Of a DNA stretch of 23,118 nucleotides, positions 21,364-23,118 are shown one piece after another (the stretch's first letter is position 1; every line of letters begins with the position of its first letter). Both the position numbers and the translations under genes were made by a program. Source of the stretch: a virus. The notes under the pieces were generated by a model that was given only the letters and a program-made list of their open reading frames with translations, was not told where the DNA came from and made no database searches. The DNA lies in IMG/VR virus record IMGVR_UViG_3300025891_000010, positions 1-23,118 of that record; one strand, written 5' to 3'.

Positions 21364-23091
21364 CTATTGCGTTGGCTGTTGTTCTTGCGGTTGTGACATC
21401 ATCTGTATTACTTGCTGTTCCATTTGGTCTGCTGGTAACGACTTTAACGCTGTCTGTTGCTCTACTGGTAGACTGTCAAAGAATGCTGCCATCTGTTCGT
21501 TGTCTGCTTCTGTGAGCATATTACCTTGTGGTTGTGGTTCTGGCATTGATGCCATTGCTTTAAGTTCCGCTATTAAACCTTCTTTGTCTTTAAGCATTCC
21601 ATCATCTAATTGATCCAAGAATTGAATAGGTGTTAATACTGAATTTTGTAACATTTCAGTTAGAAGTATTCTTGATTCTTGTGCATCCCATATAGGCGAA
21701 TATCCAACTTCTATTTTAGTATTTAATATCATTTTCTTTCTTAAACTAGCATCAAATTTCTTATAAATAACTTTGCCATTTTCTTTAACAGGCATTAATC
21801 TTCCATCGCCATATTTCTCAACAATAAAGTCGCCCCATATTGCGTAAATATCTTCAACAAATTGGAATGTTCTGTCTTGGTTGCCTTTAAGTAATATTGA
21901 CGATTGCTTGATGTTTGTTATCTGTGCTGATGTATTATATGAAGTTCCTGCACCTAAAGCAGCTTCTGTAACTCCGCAAAATCTTAATGTTGTATTAATT
22001 GCATTATCTATTACAGATAAAATTGCTGAATTAAAGTCTCCTGACCTTAATTGCATTATTACATCACTAACTGCACCATTTACTGGTTGTGCTACTCCAA
22101 CATCATTTGTAATACCCTCACATCTGTTTTCGTCATAAACTATTTTACCAAATGCGTTATTTATCATCCAAAGCATACACAAAGCGTACATTTTATTGAT
22201 AAATCTTTGAGTTGTATGAAGTCCGGACGATTCAGGTCTGCCATGATATGAGTTTTCCTGTGTTTCCCAATTACCCCAGGTTATAGGATAGCCACCTTCC
22301 TTTATCTTTGATTTCATTTTAAGATGAACCAGTGGAGTTTCTTCATCAAGATAAACAACATCATCTTCTATGTAATAAGTCAAATAAGTATCAACTATAC
22401 TGTCGTCATCATCTACATTATCAGCTCCAATATTTTTTAATTGGCCTAATTGTATATCCGTGTTTTCATTTGATACAATTTTATCAATTTTATCTTTTGA
22501 AAGTCCAAATGCTTTAGCTCTTTTTTTAACTGACGAAACAGTTTCAGGCTTTAATATCAATATATAAGGTTGTCCTTTGACTGTATTCAGTTTTGGATTG
22601 CCGAAAAATACGTTTCCACCACTGATTCGTTCAGTTATGAAGTCACCTTTAAGTTCTTGATTGGTTTTTTTACCATGATCCCAGTAGGTATGAGTACACA
22701 TATCGCCTGTTAGCCAAGAATCTTCAACACATTTACGCAAAACTGATATCATTTTATTGCGTTCCCATCTAACTGATGCTGAATCTGACAATAATTTAGC
22801 CATATCTGCTAAAGCTTTGTTATCTTCATCTATTGCTTCTTCATCTACTGCATCTATCAAGTATTTTGCCTTTACAGATGGTGATATAATTGAAGAAGTC
22901 TTATATCTAAATATCATTTTTTCAACATTAAACACAGGCGTAGGTGTAGAACCTTCTCCAAGTTTACTACCCCACTGTTTGTCTGCGTTATAATCAATAT
23001 TTTCTGATACTTCTGCATAATAATCCAATTTGAGATTATAATTATAACCTCGTTGAAATCTCGCAAAGGCTTTCGTTTTTGTGTTTTCCAT
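21364..23091 (-). CDS. Portal protein, 575 aa
   Basis: The dodecameric gate of the head for DNA entry and exit, and the base of the tail. The N-terminus shows YAEVSENIDYNADKQWGS, a common portal opening. The middle part has an alternating strand and helix pattern with FITERISGGNVFFGNPKL and the long stem helix RPESSGLHTTQRFINKMYA. The last 60 residues are rich in Gln and Pro, as in the tail of many P22-like portals. The start at 23091 has AAAGG six bases upstream, with a second AAAGG slightly further away. It is the first gene of the visible late operon, and terminase would be expected beyond the right edge. Confidence 0.87.
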   Translation of the reverse strand: MENTKTKAFARFQRGYNYNLKLDYYAEVSENIDYNADKQWGSKLGEGSTPTPVFNVEKMIFRYKTSSIISPSVKAKYLIDAVDEEAIDEDNKALADMAKLLSDSASVRWERNKMISVLRKCVEDSWLTGDMCTHTYWDHGKKTNQELKGDFITERISGGNVFFGNPKLNTVKGQPYILILKPETVSSVKKRAKAFGLSKDKIDKIVSNENTDIQLGQLKNIGADNVDDDDSIVDTYLTYYIEDDVVYLDEETPLVHLKMKSKIKEGGYPITWGNWETQENSYHGRPESSGLHTTQRFINKMYALCMLWMINNAFGKIVYDENRCEGITNDVGVAQPVNGAVSDVIMQLRSGDFNSAILSVIDNAINTTLRFCGVTEAALGAGTSYNTSAQITNIKQSSILLKGNQDRTFQFVEDIYAIWGDFIVEKYGDGRLMPVKENGKVIYKKFDASLRKKMILNTKIEVGYSPIWDAQESRILLTEMLQNSVLTPIQFLDQLDDGMLKDKEGLIAELKAMASMPEPQPQGNMLTEADNEQMAAFFDSLPVEQQTALKSLPADQMEQQVIQMMSQPQEQQPTQ

Positions 23092-23118
23092 TATACCTTT
23101 GTCCTTTCTCCATTAAAG

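Noticed and set aside
1-23118. CRISPR array, tRNA genes, insertion sequences or a template repeat of the DGR
   Set aside because: No regularly spaced repeats, cloverleaf, transposase frame or second copy of the variable-region sequence was found by eye on either strand.

Overview
This window is one continuous stretch of a tailed-phage (or prophage) genome. Every credible gene lies on the minus strand, so the biology reads from right to left. Low GC by eye, strong AGGAGG-type ribosome binding sites before almost every gene, many four-base ATGA overlaps and the protein families present all point to a phage of a low-GC Gram-positive (Firmicutes) host. The structural set is that of a short-tailed podovirus: portal, scaffold, coat, adaptor-like and nozzle-like tail proteins, a tailspike and a very large LPD38-type ejection protein. 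No tape measure, sheath or major tail-tube gene is seen. Terminase, replication genes, integrase and repressor are not in the window.

Right to middle (23091 to 16368) is the head module. It holds portal, scaffold, major capsid protein, a probable head decoration protein, a mobile endonuclease-VII-type HNH gene, a small head-module protein fused to a classical C2H2 zinc finger, an alanine-rich probable virion protein, and a 393-residue protein ending in a C-type-lectin-like domain. The last 30 or so codons of that protein look like the variable region (VR) of a diversity-generating retroelement (DGR). The 94-base VR is about 55% GC and only about 11% adenine on its coding strand, with NNY codons at the expected positions. 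Neither the reverse transcriptase nor the template repeat is in the window.

The middle (16295 to 5966) is the tail and ejection module. It holds an adaptor-like protein with an inserted jelly-roll-like domain, a beta-helix tailspike, two small proteins (one Ig-like), a nozzle-type protein with a nested domain, a coiled-coil ejection protein and the 1227-residue LPD38 protein. A UUCG-loop terminator overlaps the stop codon of this last gene.

Next comes the lysis module (5931 to 3821): a three-domain lysin (phosphodiester-glycosidase-like, amidase_3, SPOR-like), a holin-like membrane protein, and a coiled-coil protein with a C-terminal membrane anchor. A second UUCG-loop terminator closes the late transcript.

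Left of a roughly 360-base non-coding regulatory gap (3421-3782) lies a separate array of very small genes. It begins with a ribbon-helix-helix protein. It also holds an orphan DNA methyltransferase, two membrane micropeptides and a run of cysteine-rich microproteins with CxxC pairs, many linked by overlaps. Several of these (43, 47, 38, 51 and 27 residues, plus one cut by the window edge) were found by reading the sequence and are shorter than usual annotation cut-offs.
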